DNA of 64,000 nt from Anabaena cylindrica PCC 7122 (GTDB lineage: Bacteria > Cyanobacteriota > Cyanobacteriia > Cyanobacteriales > Nostocaceae), in contig NC_019774.1 in NCBI RefSeq assembly GCF_000317695.1, positions 33,607 through 97,606 on the forward strand. The letters run 5' to 3'. Both the position numbers and the translations under genes were made by a program. The notes under the pieces are model-generated. The model saw only the letters and a list, made by a program, of their open reading frames with translations. It was not told the origin of the DNA and ran no database searches. Position 1 is the stretch's first letter; every line of letters starts with the position of its first letter. Shown piece after piece: positions 8,334 through 17,989 of the stretch.

Positions 8334-11203
8334 CGCCAATTTCCTACTAAAACAAAGGAAGACCAATAATAAGGTTTTTTCCATTCAAAATTTTCGTCAT
8401 TTAATAAGGCCAATTGTGCTTTTTGCAATGCTTTAGCTTTAGTTATATTATTAACTTTTTGAGCTTGACTAAGTTCTTGATAAAAATGAGTCATAAGCTG
8501 TGCAGTTGATTTATCATCTACTAACCATAAACTTGCTAGGGTACTTCTTGCACCTGCTCTTACTGCTACTCCTGCTAACCCTAAAGTTGCCCGGTTATCT
8601 CCAGATGCTGTTTTACAAGCACTTAAAACTAATAATTCGATAAATGAAGATTCTTGTAATTGATTAGTTTGTAAAAATTGTCCTAATTCTTGAATTTTAA
8701 GCTCTTTATCCCAAGCTAAAATAAAAGTATTTTCTAAATTAGAACTAAAATTACCATGAGTAGCTAAATGAACAATTTTAAAATTATTTAAACCTATTTT
8801 TTCTTTGAGTTTTGAAGTAATAAATTTACCATCTAATAAAGGTTCTTGGGATTGAGATAAAGTAGCTTGGACTTTGTTTAATTCGTCTTTAACATTTGGT
8901 AAACTTGGAAAACCAAATCTTTCTTCAGTTATTCCTCCTATTAGAGCTTTTAATTCAATTTTGGGAAGAGGATTAGAACTAAATAATTTTAGCCCTGGAC
9001 TTAGTGCAACAGCATATTTTTCAATTAAATATTTATGGTCATTAGCATCATAAATAATTGACATCGGTATATTACGTAATAATCCATCTGAAATAAATAC
9101 TAATGTTTTTACTTGCTTTTGATTAAATTGTTGTTCAAATGGTTGAATTAACCAATTATAAAATTGTTTAGATATTTTTTGTACTTCATCATTTACAGTC
9201 CTTCTTCTTTTGATTACATCCAATAAACCTTTAAGCTGAGAATTGACTTCAGATTCAGAAATATTAAAAGAATTATGTAGTAACTGATTTTCGTTGGGCA
9301 ATTTAGCAATAACTTCAATTCGGTTTTTCAGAATAATTGAATAAATAATTGCTGCTTCAGGATCAATTTCATCAATAGCTTCTGTTTTAACATCTGTACA
9401 AGCATCTCGGAAAAAGTCATTTAATTCAGCTAACTGTAAGTCTTCAATAACTTCTCTTGCTGTTCTCAATTGTCGTTGTCGATGGGCTTTTTCAGAATCA
9501 GTTTTTAACAAATCATCAATATCCTGTAATAGTAAATCAACATATTCACGATACATTGGTTCAACACTATCCCGAAAATTAAACTGAATATCTGGATGAA
9601 TAGAAACTAAATCTTGTCGCAATTTCTGGAGATTATTGTAAGCATTTTCATAAACTTTTAAAGATTCTTGATGCTTGTTGTTTAATTTATATAACTTGGC
9701 TAACTGCCATTGCCAACGATAAGCAACTTCTGGGTTATCACCAGCTAAATTTAATGCTGTTTGAGTTAATTCTTCTGCTTGACTTAAATTACCTTGTTCT
9801 TGGGCAATAGCTCCTTGATAACCTTTAATATAAGATTGAATTTTGGAATTATCTAAGAGTTCAGCTTGATTTAAAATCTTAGTAATTACTTCCAAAGTGG
9901 GAGGTTCAGGAGTGTCACTAAGTTCTGTTTTTTTGTTTTGAACTTGACAACTTTGAAGAAGTGGAGAAACAACTTCTTTATCTCGTTGCTTTGTTTGATG
10001 CTGCCAACACATTAAACTTTGAACTAGGTTTAATTGGGCATAAACTTGATTTTGTGTCACTGGTAAGGCTTCAATTTCTTGGATAAGATTCTGCCATTTT
10101 TTATTAACTTCCTGCAAGTTATTTTGAACAACTAAGAGATTAATTTGATTAAGTTTAGCTTGAATAAAATTCAAGTTACGATAATATTCAAATGAATCAT
10201 TTTGAACAATATCTATGGCTTTTTGATAGTAGTTTAATGCTGTTTCAATCTTATTTTTAAGACGATAGTTATTTCCCAAATTCAAATAAACCGTACTTAA
10301 TTGAAGTGTTAAATCTTTCTTTAAATGACTATTTTCAGAAACATTTACACTATTTTTATTAAGTTTAGTTTCTAGAAATTCCAGGATTTTCTCAGATAAA
10401 TCTAAATTACCAATAATTTGCAAAACTTGACTTAAATCAATCCAGGCTGGAATCAGATTAGTAAAGGATGATTCTAATTGGTTGTTGAGAATATTTTGTA
10501 AATAATTAGCAGTGTTTTCACGTTCTGTTTGATTTAATTGACTTAATGATTTACAGTTTTGAATATTAGCTTTTACATCTTTACTAACTTGAATCAAATC
10601 AATGGATAAAGTTTGCAATAACACTTGACAAGCACGGGGATATAAACCTAAATCTTGTAAGACCTTAGCTTGATTGATTTCACTCTGAATTTTTCTTTGT
10701 GATTGATTAAGATGGGTATAAATATCGGTTGCTTTTTGCCAAGTTATGAAGGCAGCATTTGATTCACCTATTTCTCGTTGTAACTGCCCTTGAATTTCTA
10801 AAGATTGAGAGAGAACTTGTAGTTTCTCAATAGTTTCTGGTTGCTTTTTGAGTAGTTCTAAACTTTCTTCAATTTTAGATTTAGCTTCTGTCCATGTTCC
10901 TTGTTTTTGATAGGTAAGAGAAAGGTTACTTAATGCCATTGCTTGATTCAGATTATCCCCTTGTTTAGCGAAAATATTTGCTGCTTCTTGCCAAAGGGGA
11001 ATGGCGTTATTATAGTTTCCTTGTTGGTAGTTAATTTTGGCTTGTTCAATGAGTTTTAGAGTAGTAGTTGGGGTAATTTGAGCTACTGTTATGGGCGTGA
11101 GTAAGGAGAGGAAAAATAGAATACAGATTAAAATTAGCGATAGCTTTGCTCGCCGTAGGCATCGCCAGCTTTTAGGTGACTGTTTTTTTTGAAAAAATTT
11201 CAT
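8330..11203 (-). CDS. Exported TPR-CHAT protease-like protein
   Basis: A 957-residue protein with a signal-type leader (LILICILFFLSLLTPITVAQ, about residues 23-42). Tetratricopeptide repeats follow over about 45-540 (for example YQQGNYNNAIPLWQEAANIF). A C-terminal CHAT domain runs from about 690 to 957, with catalytic candidates His816 (VHLATHGN) and Cys863 (LSACKTASG), followed by AGARSTLASLWLVDD. CHAT proteins are clan CD caspase-like peptidases, and the TPR part would select a partner or substrate. It lies 19 bp downstream of the exoprotein gene on the same strand, so the two are probably co-transcribed and the exoprotein is a plausible partner or substrate. A short palindromic repeat (11137-11165) lies in frame within the leader-coding region. 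Confidence 0.85.
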   Translation of the reverse strand: MKFFQKKQSPKSWRCLRRAKLSLILICILFFLSLLTPITVAQITPTTTLKLIEQAKINYQQGNYNNAIPLWQEAANIFAKQGDNLNQAMALSNLSLTYQKQGTWTEAKSKIEESLELLKKQPETIEKLQVLSQSLEIQGQLQREIGESNAAFITWQKATDIYTHLNQSQRKIQSEINQAKVLQDLGLYPRACQVLLQTLSIDLIQVSKDVKANIQNCKSLSQLNQTERENTANYLQNILNNQLESSFTNLIPAWIDLSQVLQIIGNLDLSEKILEFLETKLNKNSVNVSENSHLKKDLTLQLSTVYLNLGNNYRLKNKIETALNYYQKAIDIVQNDSFEYYRNLNFIQAKLNQINLLVVQNNLQEVNKKWQNLIQEIEALPVTQNQVYAQLNLVQSLMCWQHQTKQRDKEVVSPLLQSCQVQNKKTELSDTPEPPTLEVITKILNQAELLDNSKIQSYIKGYQGAIAQEQGNLSQAEELTQTALNLAGDNPEVAYRWQWQLAKLYKLNNKHQESLKVYENAYNNLQKLRQDLVSIHPDIQFNFRDSVEPMYREYVDLLLQDIDDLLKTDSEKAHRQRQLRTAREVIEDLQLAELNDFFRDACTDVKTEAIDEIDPEAAIIYSIILKNRIEVIAKLPNENQLLHNSFNISESEVNSQLKGLLDVIKRRRTVNDEVQKISKQFYNWLIQPFEQQFNQKQVKTLVFISDGLLRNIPMSIIYDANDHKYLIEKYAVALSPGLKLFSSNPLPKIELKALIGGITEERFGFPSLPNVKDELNKVQATLSQSQEPLLDGKFITSKLKEKIGLNNFKIVHLATHGNFSSNLENTFILAWDKELKIQELGQFLQTNQLQESSFIELLVLSACKTASGDNRATLGLAGVAVRAGARSTLASLWLVDDKSTAQLMTHFYQELSQAQKVNNITKAKALQKAQLALLNDENFEWKKPYYWSSFVLVGNWR
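11137..11165. repeat. GCGAT...ATCGC palindromic repeat inside the TPR-CHAT leader
   Basis: The stretch from GCGATAGC to GGCATCGCC is an imperfect palindrome of the same type as the core at 2032-2084. Here it falls within codons for the residues just before the hydrophobic leader (WRCLRRAKLSL), adding Arg/Lys/Cys residues without breaking the frame. It is either an in-frame insertion into the gene or an extension of the coding region into repeat DNA. Confidence 0.5.
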
Positions 11204-11222
11204 AAATTACACACTTTTTAAT

Positions 11223-14200
11223 TTAATTTTTATGATTACAGCTAGAAGATTTTTGATTTTGGCGTTGCTCAAAATTTGACTTAGGATCGTAGGCAGTTAA
11301 AATTAATTGTCCTTTCTCATTTAACATCCATCCTCTGACGGGAGTAATGGGTTGGGAATGATTTTCTTTGCTAGAAAGTTGCCAATTATCAGGTTTTTGT
11401 TTTCCTGTTGTTACTGGTTCAACTAAGTCAACTTGAGTGAAATTATTCCCAACAGCTTGTTCAGGACTAGGTGGTAATCCTCCTCTACCTGTATTCACAA
11501 ATTGACTTTCTTTACCTTGTTTGCAAGGATTTTGAGCAATAAGCTGATCTGGATCAACTACTGATTCTGGTAATTCAGTTAAATCATTGCTAGGGTCAGT
11601 TTCTGGAATATTAAGAATTATTTGACCATTTAAAGTTGGGTCTAATTGAGAAAAGGCTGTAATGTCGCTAAAAGGAGTCAGTTGGTTGCGAATTTCTAGT
11701 CCAAAAATGCCTTCAGCAGTAATATTGATTTTGCCTCCTTGACCTCCAAAAGAGTTAGCTGTAATATCGCTATTTTCAAAAGGTACTGCAATCAGAAATT
11801 TGGTATCAATAGAAATATTACCACCAGCACCAGCACCACCTTCACTTCCTGCGGTTGTGGAAATTAAACTATTATTACGTAGTAAACTATAATTTGCGAC
11901 TTGTAACTTAATATTGCCGCCTGTATTACTGGCAGTAGTAGCAGAAATTTTACCGTTGTCTAAAAATAAATTTTGGGTAATTAAGTCAATATCTCCACCA
12001 ATTCCAGAGCCTTGACTATCTACTGCGATCGCAGCGCCATTTTCAACAGACACTGTGATAGGATCAATAAAAATATTACCGCCCTTACCTGTAGAATCAG
12101 TTGTAGTATTAGCAAAAATACCGCTATTATTACCATTTAAATTAATATTATCGGACACCTTTAAATTTATATTTCCAGCATCACCTTGTCCTTGCGTTGT
12201 CACCGCAATTTTACCCCCACTTTCAACTATTAACTGAGGAGTTTTGATATTAATATCACCTGCTTTACCAGTAGAGTTAGCGGGATTTAAAGGTACATCA
12301 ATTAATAAAGGATTGCGTGGTATTCCTTCGATGCCTGAGATAGCTAAAATAGCACTAGGTTGTCCATTCAATGCTGTTCCATTAATATTAATTGACTCAT
12401 TAGCATTAATATTTAATGTACCTCCTTTACCTTGACTAGCTGTAGAACCAGAGATTAAACCACCATTTTCTAAAAATATTTGACGTGCAGATAAGTCAAT
12501 ATTTCCCGCATCACCTTTACCAGTTGTGTCAGTTGATAAAGCACTGGTAATAAGTCCTTCTGGAGAAATTCCGCTGATTCTTAAAATATTAATATTAGCA
12601 GTTAAATCGCCGCCATCTCCTGTGCTTTCTGGACTGGTACTAGTAGCAATAACTCCCCCATTTGTTGCTGTTAAATTAGGGGTATTAATAGTAATATTTC
12701 CTGCATTTCCTGTACCTCTAGTGGCGGTAGTTAAAGCACTAGGAATTGGTAAGATATCGTTAGGATTAGTAATTGTTCCACTAAGATTTATAGATTCAGT
12801 GGCATTAATATTAATATTACCCCCTTGTCCTGTGGTATTGCGATTAGTTCCAGTAGAAATAGTACCACCATTTTCAAGGGTTAAACGTCTAGTTTCAAGA
12901 GTAACATTTCCGGCATTACCATCAGCAAAAGTTTGTGCTTGAATACCTGCACCTCGACTAATATTTACAGATTCTTGAGCATTGATATTAATATTACCTC
13001 CTTGACCTATACTTTCTAAAGTAGAGGCAGAAATTCTGCCAAAATCTCTTAAAATCAATTTATCAGTAGTAAGGTTTAAATCCCCTGCATTTCCTGTATC
13101 ACTTGTAGCAGTAGTAATTAAACTTAAATTAGCAGGATTATTTAAGTTACCGATTATTTCAACGAAATTATTAGCATTGATTGTTAATAAACCTCCTTGA
13201 CCACTATTTAAAGTAGAAGTAATAACTTTTCCTCCATTTTCAATTAACAAAGTATCAGTAATTATTGTTAATTTTCCAGCATTACCACCATTTCCTAAAG
13301 CCAAATCACCTAAATAATCAACAAAGAAAGGAACATCAGTTCCTGAACTGGTTGAAATTATTCCTTGATTATTTACTTTTAAATTAGATGTTTCAATATT
13401 TAATTTTCCAGCATTACCTGTTCCTAATGTTAAGGTTGTAATCGAACTAAAATCTTGATTATTATTTAAAGATTTGGTGACTTCTAAGGAATCAGTAACA
13501 TTAATATTTAAAGTACCGCCATTACCACTATTTAAAGTAGAAGTAATAACAAATGATCCATTATTAAGTTTTAAAGTATTGGTTTTAATATCTAATTGAC
13601 CAGCATTACCACCATCTCCTAATATTACAGAACCTGATGCTAACCCTAATAAATCACCTGTTGCTGAAGTAATCACTGAATTATCTAAATCAATTGTATT
13701 AGCTTCAATGTTAATATTACCAGCCTCTAAAATACCTAATGTTCCCGAAACAATTGACCCTACATTAGTTAAAGAAAGAGAATTAGTTTTAATGTTGATA
13801 TCACCACCTATTCCTACTGCTCCCGAAGATACATTAGTTAAAATAGAAGCCCGATCTAAAGAGAGCTTATCATTAAGAACAACTGTAATATTCCCAGCAT
13901 TTCCTTCTCCATCCGTTGTTGCTCTAATTCGCGAAGCATTACTCAAATTCAGAGAATTTGCTTTAATCGTAATATCACCTCCATTACCTGGAGTAAATAG
14001 ACTAACTCCTGTATTAATAAAACTTAAATCAAGGGAAATTAAACCACCTGCTTCTAGAGAAATATTACCAGAATCAGCAGGTTCAAAACTAAAAAAATTA
14101 TCACTATCAATTCTACTAAAAGTTAAATTAATAGAATCATTAACCTTAACAAAGATATTACCTGGTAATCCTGAATTACCTGTTGTGGTACTTAAAACAC

Positions 14201-15167
14201 CGAATCTGGCATCAAATGAATTACTATTAATATTAATCCCACCTTGATTACCATTAGCTCTAATTTGACTGCTATTTAAACTAATTTTATCACCATAAAT
14301 ATTAACAAATCCTCCTTGTCCATTAACATCTATGTGAGTATCATTTAAGAAATTGATATTTTGAGAAGTTTGACTATCTATCTGAGGATAATTAAATGTT
14401 AATTTTTGACTATTAGATGATATATTAATTAAGTGTTCACCTTCAATACTTCCCAACTCAATTTTGCCATCTAATACTGTTAAACGAGCATTATTAAAAT
14501 TAATTTCTCCCCCAACTAATGCGACAGTTTTTCCTTCAGCACCTTCCAGAAAACTTCCCTCAACATTAATTGGTTGAATTATGCCATTTCCTGCTGTTTC
14601 CCTAAACTGTAAACCCACAGGAATATTCACAGTCATTAAAGGTGGATTATTAGGATGACTAGCACTAAATTCAAACCTATTATCAAACAATAATCCATCG
14701 GCGGTACTAGCTACAAATGAGCCGCCTAAAAATAGTCCAGCATTTGCACCAAAATAAACTCCATTAGGATTAATCAGAAATAAATTAGCATTATCTATAT
14801 TAAAAGAATTATCAAGTACACCTAAATTTCCTAAAATATTAGAAGCATTAGTGCCTGTTACTCTCCCGATAATATTATCTATTCCTGATGGACTAATAAA
14901 AAATACTCCTCTCCCATTATCAACATGAAATTCCTTAAAACTATGAAATAAATTATTACCTCTATTTGCTCCTCCTTGAATAATATGATTATTGATACCT
15001 ATAGGAATAATTTGAGAATTTTCTGAACCTAATGTAGTATCAGCGACGGGTATTAATTGAGCCTGAGCAACATGACCATTATTTAGTAGTGATAAAGTTA
15101 CTAATAAAAGCGATTGTTGACAAATTTTATTGAACATCAAAGCCATTGAATACAATTTAGGTATCAT
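11223..15167 (-). CDS. Filamentous haemagglutinin-type exoprotein (TpsA)
   Basis: A secreted two-partner-secretion exoprotein of 1314 residues with the start chosen here: ATG at 15165-15167, preceded by AGGA and followed by a signal peptide (KICQQSLLLVTLSLLNNGHVAQA). A longer frame to 15296 exists but runs into a MITE. Residues about 30-200 form the TPS secretion domain (HSFKEFHVDNGRGVFF, NLFLINPNGVYFGANA, with the NPNG motif). About 900 residues of beta-helix repeats follow, with recurring GNAG(N/D)(I/L)N(I/L) and GGxIxTST phrases. The C-terminus has a non-repetitive tail (QLIAQNPCKQGKESQFVNTG) typical of cyanobacterial members. Its transporter is probably the TpsB at 20757-22901. It shares a strand and 19-bp spacing with the TPR-CHAT gene. 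Surface adhesion is the usual role of the family. Confidence 0.88.
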   Translation of the reverse strand: MIPKLYSMALMFNKICQQSLLLVTLSLLNNGHVAQAQLIPVADTTLGSENSQIIPIGINNHIIQGGANRGNNLFHSFKEFHVDNGRGVFFISPSGIDNIIGRVTGTNASNILGNLGVLDNSFNIDNANLFLINPNGVYFGANAGLFLGGSFVASTADGLLFDNRFEFSASHPNNPPLMTVNIPVGLQFRETAGNGIIQPINVEGSFLEGAEGKTVALVGGEINFNNARLTVLDGKIELGSIEGEHLINISSNSQKLTFNYPQIDSQTSQNINFLNDTHIDVNGQGGFVNIYGDKISLNSSQIRANGNQGGININSNSFDARFGVLSTTTGNSGLPGNIFVKVNDSINLTFSRIDSDNFFSFEPADSGNISLEAGGLISLDLSFINTGVSLFTPGNGGDITIKANSLNLSNASRIRATTDGEGNAGNITVVLNDKLSLDRASILTNVSSGAVGIGGDINIKTNSLSLTNVGSIVSGTLGILEAGNINIEANTIDLDNSVITSATGDLLGLASGSVILGDGGNAGQLDIKTNTLKLNNGSFVITSTLNSGNGGTLNINVTDSLEVTKSLNNNQDFSSITTLTLGTGNAGKLNIETSNLKVNNQGIISTSSGTDVPFFVDYLGDLALGNGGNAGKLTIITDTLLIENGGKVITSTLNSGQGGLLTINANNFVEIIGNLNNPANLSLITTATSDTGNAGDLNLTTDKLILRDFGRISASTLESIGQGGNININAQESVNISRGAGIQAQTFADGNAGNVTLETRRLTLENGGTISTGTNRNTTGQGGNININATESINLSGTITNPNDILPIPSALTTATRGTGNAGNITINTPNLTATNGGVIATSTSPESTGDGGDLTANINILRISGISPEGLITSALSTDTTGKGDAGNIDLSARQIFLENGGLISGSTASQGKGGTLNINANESININGTALNGQPSAILAISGIEGIPRNPLLIDVPLNPANSTGKAGDINIKTPQLIVESGGKIAVTTQGQGDAGNINLKVSDNINLNGNNSGIFANTTTDSTGKGGNIFIDPITVSVENGAAIAVDSQGSGIGGDIDLITQNLFLDNGKISATTASNTGGNIKLQVANYSLLRNNSLISTTAGSEGGAGAGGNISIDTKFLIAVPFENSDITANSFGGQGGKINITAEGIFGLEIRNQLTPFSDITAFSQLDPTLNGQIILNIPETDPSNDLTELPESVVDPDQLIAQNPCKQGKESQFVNTGRGGLPPSPEQAVGNNFTQVDLVEPVTTGKQKPDNWQLSSKENHSQPITPVRGWMLNEKGQLILTAYDPKSNFEQRQNQKSSSCNHKN

Positions 15168-15270
15168 GTCAATTATCCTGATTTTTATTAACAAACAAGT
15201 GGTCATAATTAAATGAGCAAAACTTGTAAAACAGGGAGCGCATTGCCATAGGCATTCTCTAAGAAGATGT

Positions 15271-15377
15271 TTACAGCACTTCCCGCTCAAACTCAATACA
15301 ATCGGAGGTGGGGAAACCCCGCCCCTAAAGGCTTGGCGATGAAAAACTGTACCTCATAACAGCGGGAAGTGCTGTAA
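15271..15377. repeat. 107-bp MITE with 17-bp perfect inverted ends
   Basis: TTACAGCACTTCCCGCT (15271-15287) and AGCGGGAAGTGCTGTAA (15361-15377) are perfect inverted copies. Taking CAGCACTTCCCGCT as the end, each side is bordered by TA, the target used by IS630/Tc1-mariner-type transposases. The interior is non-coding. It lies upstream of the exoprotein start and accounts for the spurious longer frame there. A second element with similar CAGCACTT ends is at 17773-17898. Confidence 0.7.
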
Positions 15378-15413
15378 TAAGTGTTTTTTGCTACACTGAA
15401 AACACTTAAACTT

Positions 15414-15452
15414 AACCCCCATGTCCGCCTTCCCTACAAGGGAATGGGGGTT
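15414..15452. repeat. Strong hairpin with T run in the divergent tpsA/degT interval
   Basis: AACCCCCAT (15414-15422) pairs with ATGGGGGTT (15444-15452), with a second nested stem TCCC...GGGA. A run of T follows on the + strand. It resembles an intrinsic terminator, but the flanking genes diverge, so it more likely insulates the two promoters or is an intergenic repeat. The rest of 15297-15609 holds only the MITE and an AT-rich leader. Confidence 0.45.
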
Positions 15453-15609
15453 TTAAAGCCTCTCTCCGCAGAACGTCTCTACAATAGTTTTCGGAGATGT
15501 CTATTAGCTAAAAGCTTTGTGAAATAAGACTCAATATAGAAATTTTTTGCATTTTGCATAATTTTTCTTCTTTACCCCGATATATAACCAAGACACAACA
15601 TACAAATCT

Positions 15610-16734
15610 ATGACACCAACAACTCAACCAATTTACCCTCAAAAAATAGTTTTTTCCGAAGCTGATCGTGCAGAGATCATCCAACGTATTGATTTTAGTC
15701 TATCTACAGGTCAAGTCGCCCTGGGACAAAATGTTCAAGAATTTGAAGCTAATTTTGCCCAATTTGTAGGAACAAAACACGCTATTGCCGTTAACTCAGG
15801 AGGAGCAGCTATTGCCATAGCCATGCACCTACTTAATGTTAAAGATCAAGAAGTGCTAGTTCCAACGAATACCTTTGTCGCTACAGCCTCAGAGGTATTA
15901 TTAGCAGGAGGATGTGTGCGTTTAGTTGATACAGATCCTAAAACATTTTCTGTGTCTTTAAACGCCTTAAAAGCCGCAGTCACTCTCCAAACAGTAGGAG
16001 TAAATATAGTCCATATTGGCGGTATTATTACTCCAGAAATTGAAGCAATTCGAGATTGGTGTCAGGCTCAAGGATTATGGTTGTTTGAAGATGCTGCTCA
16101 TGCTCATGGTAGCAGTTTTAACGGTAAAAGTGCTGGAAAATTTGGCTGTATGGCAGCTTATTCTTTTTATGCTACTAAAGTAATGACCAGTGGCGAAGGC
16201 GGAATGTTAGTTACTGATGATGATGATTTAGCAGCAAAAGCCAAAGGTTTAAGAGATTATGGTAAACCTCAACCCTGGGTTAGTTATTATACTCAATTAG
16301 GTTCTAATTGGCGAATGTCTGAGTTTTGTGCTGCGGTGGGAGTCGTGCAACTAAAACGTTTACCAAAGTTTATTGAATGGCGTGAAAAAATTGCTAATTT
16401 CTATACTCAAAACTTACAAAATTCACCTCAAATTACTCTTGTTTTACCCCCTGAAAAAAGTAGTTGGTATAAATATATTGTGTTACTTCCGCCAGGAGTA
16501 AATCGTGAGCAGATCAAAGCCAAAATGAAAGAAAAAGGTGTTTCTTTACCTGGTGGAGTATATGAAACTCCTTTACATCAACAACCTATTTTTCAGGAAC
16601 TATCCGATCAATTTCCTTTAGCTAATGATGTTTGTCAGCGTCATATCTGTTTACCTATTTACTTTAGCTTAACAGAGGAACAAGCGGCTTATATTGTGGA
16701 ATGTTTGCACTTAGTTCTTTCGGAAATTATGTAG
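15610..16734 (+). CDS. DegT/DnrJ/EryC1/StrS family PLP-dependent sugar aminotransferase
   Basis: A 374-residue cytoplasmic enzyme of the DegT/EryC1/StrS family, which transfers an amino group to a nucleotide-linked keto-sugar. Motifs present are the cofactor-binding NSGGAAIAIAM, VPTNTFVATA, the aspartate pair in LFEDAAHAHG, the Schiff-base lysine Lys190 in SFYATKVMTSGEGG, and the DYG/NWRMSEFCAAVG segment. Length is normal. It begins a + strand set of sugar genes (15610-20618), so the product is probably an amino-sugar for a surface polysaccharide or glycan. The exact sugar substrate cannot be told from sequence. Confidence 0.88.
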   Translation: MTPTTQPIYPQKIVFSEADRAEIIQRIDFSLSTGQVALGQNVQEFEANFAQFVGTKHAIAVNSGGAAIAIAMHLLNVKDQEVLVPTNTFVATASEVLLAGGCVRLVDTDPKTFSVSLNALKAAVTLQTVGVNIVHIGGIITPEIEAIRDWCQAQGLWLFEDAAHAHGSSFNGKSAGKFGCMAAYSFYATKVMTSGEGGMLVTDDDDLAAKAKGLRDYGKPQPWVSYYTQLGSNWRMSEFCAAVGVVQLKRLPKFIEWREKIANFYTQNLQNSPQITLVLPPEKSSWYKYIVLLPPGVNREQIKAKMKEKGVSLPGGVYETPLHQQPIFQELSDQFPLANDVCQRHICLPIYFSLTEEQAAYIVECLHLVLSEIM

Positions 16735-16794
16735 CCAGCAGGTTTATTAGGTTGCTTTGAATATTGCTATTTTGATCAAATCAGGAGTTAAATA

Positions 16795-17748
16795 ATGCAA
16801 AAATTAAAATGCTTTGTGACCGGAGGTAACGGTTATATTGGTTCTCATGTTGTTGAGGCTTTAAGAAAGGCTAATTATGATGTTAAAGTGTTAGATATTA
16901 CAGGAGAAGGTATCAATATTGATATCTGTAATCTTTCATCTTTGCTGGAAATATTCCAGCAAGAAAAACCCGATTATGTGTATCATATAGCAGCGATTGC
17001 TAATGCTCGTACTGCTTTAGACAACCCAATACAAGCTGTCCAAATTAACATTAATGGGACAACTAATGTATTAGAAGCATCACGTCAAAATAATGTCAAA
17101 AGAGTTATTTTAGCCAGCACTTGCTGGGTAGCAAATGCAATGCCTTCTGGTATTCTTGATGAAACTACACCTTTTTTAGCTGAAGGTGGAGGTCATATTT
17201 ATACTACCACTAAAATTGCCTCTGAGTATTTAGCGAAAGATTACCAAAAACTCTACGGTTTACCCTTTACCATATTACGCTATGGTATTCCTTATGGACC
17301 TCGGATGTGGACTGGTTTAGTGTTAAGAAATTTCCTAGATCGCGCTTTTACTAAACAACCTTTAACCATTTTTGGTGATGGTAGCGCATCAAGGAAATTT
17401 GTGTTTGTAGAAGACTTAGCACAAGCTCATGTCTTAGCTTTACAAGACATCGCTGCTAATCAAGTTTATAACCTAGAAGGAATGAGATTTGTAACTCTTA
17501 AAGAGTTAGCTGAATTAGTCTCTAAATTAGTGGATGAAGTTGATATTATTTATCAATATGATCCCTCAAGACGAGGTGAATTAGATAATTATCGTAAGAT
17601 AATTTCTGCTAATAAAGCTTATATTGAGCTTGGTTGGCAACCACACATAGATTTAGAAGAAGGGGTACGTCGTACGATTAATTGGTATCAAAAAGAGGTA
17701 TTGTCTTCTCAATTTGATAATTCAGGAATCCCTGTTATCGCACGCTAA
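16795..17748 (+). CDS. NAD-dependent epimerase/dehydratase (extended SDR)
   Basis: A 317-residue extended short-chain dehydrogenase acting on nucleotide sugars. It has the N-terminal Rossmann motif GGNGYIGSH (about residues 9-17), the acidic LDITGEGINIDICN segment, the catalytic Tyr/Lys in YTTTKIASEY, and a C-terminal substrate domain with RRGELDNYRKI and LGWQPHIDLEEGV. The preceding AGGAG sits about 9 nt before the ATG. It follows the aminotransferase by 60 bp on the same strand. Epimerase versus dehydratase cannot be settled here. A MITE lies just after it. Confidence 0.85.
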   Translation: MQKLKCFVTGGNGYIGSHVVEALRKANYDVKVLDITGEGINIDICNLSSLLEIFQQEKPDYVYHIAAIANARTALDNPIQAVQININGTTNVLEASRQNNVKRVILASTCWVANAMPSGILDETTPFLAEGGGHIYTTTKIASEYLAKDYQKLYGLPFTILRYGIPYGPRMWTGLVLRNFLDRAFTKQPLTIFGDGSASRKFVFVEDLAQAHVLALQDIAANQVYNLEGMRFVTLKELAELVSKLVDEVDIIYQYDPSRRGELDNYRKIISANKAYIELGWQPHIDLEEGVRRTINWYQKEVLSSQFDNSGIPVIAR

Positions 17749-17772
17749 CACAATTCGTAATTGAGTTTTACT

Positions 17773-17898
17773 TACAGCACTTTGCAGAACTAACTGGTAC
17801 AGAATTAATCCCAATTTCAGACTTAACTCTTTCTAATCTTTTTCTGTGCCTATGTGGATGATTAATCACTGTACTTAACTGTTACGCAAAGTGCTGTA
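17773..17898. repeat. 126-bp TA-flanked MITE
   Basis: TACAGCACTTTGC (17773-17785) is exactly inverted as GCAAAGTGCTGTA (17886-17898). Counting CAGCACTTTGC as the terminus leaves TA on both sides, as in the element at 15271-15377, with which it shares the outermost CAGCACTT. No coding capacity. It occupies much of the 241-bp gap before the sulfotransferase. Confidence 0.65.
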
Positions 17899-17989
17899 TA
17901 AGGAAGATTGAAGATAAATTTAATCAATCCTCAATCATATTAAAAACAAAGCAACAAGCATATCTCTTCAGATAATCAGTTTTAATAAT

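Noticed and set aside
12055..14247. Several + strand frames of 60-180 codons inside the TpsA gene
   Set aside because: They are Pro/Ile/Leu-rich antisense shadows of the regular beta-helix repeats; no ribosome sites and no recognisable domains.
15168..15296. N-terminal 43-codon extension of the TpsA gene
   Set aside because: The extension enters a MITE and lacks a ribosome site; the ATG at 15167 has AGGA and a signal peptide straight after it.
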